Assembly: GCA_025363795.1 (NCBI GenBank)
Contig: JANYLE010000500.1
Span: forward strand, 1 to 6,707
Direction of reading: 5' to 3'
Length of the DNA stretch: 6,707 nucleotides
Source of the DNA: Mariniphaga sp.
GTDB taxonomy: Bacteria; Bacteroidota; Bacteroidia; Bacteroidales; Prolixibacteraceae
The notes under the pieces were generated by a model. It had not been told where the DNA came from and ran no database searches. It saw only the letters and a program-made list of their open reading frames with translations. Both the position numbers and the translations under genes were made by a program. Below, piece after piece: positions 6,513 to 6,707 of the stretch; the first letter of the stretch is position 1, and every line of letters begins with the position of its first letter.

Positions 6513-6707
6513 TTAATCTACCAGACCGTGACCGTGGCAATTTTTGTATTTCTTTCCGCTTCCGCAAGGACACGGCTCATTTCTACCAACTTTAGGAGCC
6601 ACTCTAACCGTTTGAACATGTTTCTCTTCAGGTTTTTCGGGTGCATTTCCGGATGCATCACTCTTTTCCTCGCGATATTTGGAGCGGTCGGCTTGTTGGC
6701 GAACAAT
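6513..6707 (-). CDS. secA: preprotein translocase ATPase SecA, C-terminal 64 codons only
   Basis: This is the 3' end of a gene entering from the right edge, with stop TAA at 6513-6515. The visible 64 residues are a charged, flexible linker (RSKYREEKSD, then a Glu/Lys/Pro-rich stretch) followed by VGRNEPCPCGSGKKYKNCHG, the SecA C-terminal zinc-binding motif C-x-C-x8-C-H. They end HGLVD. In SecA this tail binds SecB or ribosomes, while the ATPase motor, outside this window, drives preproteins through SecYEG. SEC-C motifs also occur in unrelated small proteins. The preceding linker, the terminal position of the motif and the neighbouring lgt gene make SecA much the best reading. The true frame has no ATG in the window. 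A 62-codon reading frame at 6518-6706 that does start with ATG is in a different frame and lacks the motif. Confidence 0.9.
   Translation of the reverse strand: MVRQQADRSKYREEKSDASGNAPEKPEEKHVQTVRVAPKVGRNEPCPCGSGKKYKNCHGHGLVD

Noticed and set aside
6518..6706. Open frame of 62 codons on the minus strand beginning with ATG
   Set aside because: It is out of frame with the SecA tail at 6513-6707, whose zinc motif and linker are unmistakable; the 62-codon product resembles nothing.

Overview
The window looks like ordinary chromosomal DNA of a Bacteroidota bacterium. Three things point there: the protein families (a roughly 400-residue transaldolase-family protein, a fused FAD/Fe-S D-2-hydroxyacid dehydrogenase, and a secA-lgt pair), the general lack of Shine-Dalgarno sequences, and -7 boxes resembling TAnnTTTG in the one divergent intergenic region. 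An order such as Bacteroidales/Marinilabiliales is plausible, but I cannot fix the genus from sequence alone.

Layout. Positions 1-129 (minus) hold the first 43 codons of a Tat-exported protein, possibly NIPSNAP-like, which runs off the left edge. Positions 244-1464 (minus) encode a divergent transaldolase-family enzyme. A 209-bp divergent intergenic region follows. Positions 1674-4595 (plus) encode a 973-residue flavin/iron-sulfur dehydrogenase. After a 63-bp gap, a multi-pass membrane protein of unknown function lies at 4659-5420 (plus). A strong hairpin at 5467-5514 separates it from the convergent lgt gene at 5557-6417 (minus). Upstream of lgt is an array of eleven in-phase 7-bp units at 6427-6503. 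The last 64 codons of secA lie at 6513-6707 (minus); the rest of secA is beyond the right edge.

How the genes relate. The left part is carbon metabolism: a sugar-phosphate aldolase-type enzyme and a D-2-hydroxyacid oxidase transcribed away from each other. The oxidase is probably cotranscribed with the unknown membrane protein. The right part is protein export: SecA drives translocation, and Lgt then lipidates exported prolipoproteins at the membrane. The two parts are separated by the bidirectional terminator.

I found no mobile element, CRISPR array, tRNA, rRNA or defence system, and no convincing new multi-gene system. The items most worth a second look are the heptamer array between secA and lgt, the unknown membrane protein with charged residues inside or beside predicted helices, the complete loss of cysteines from the first cysteine-rich domain of the dehydrogenase, and the altered active-site positions of the transaldolase homologue. 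No stretch longer than about 210 bases lacks a gene.
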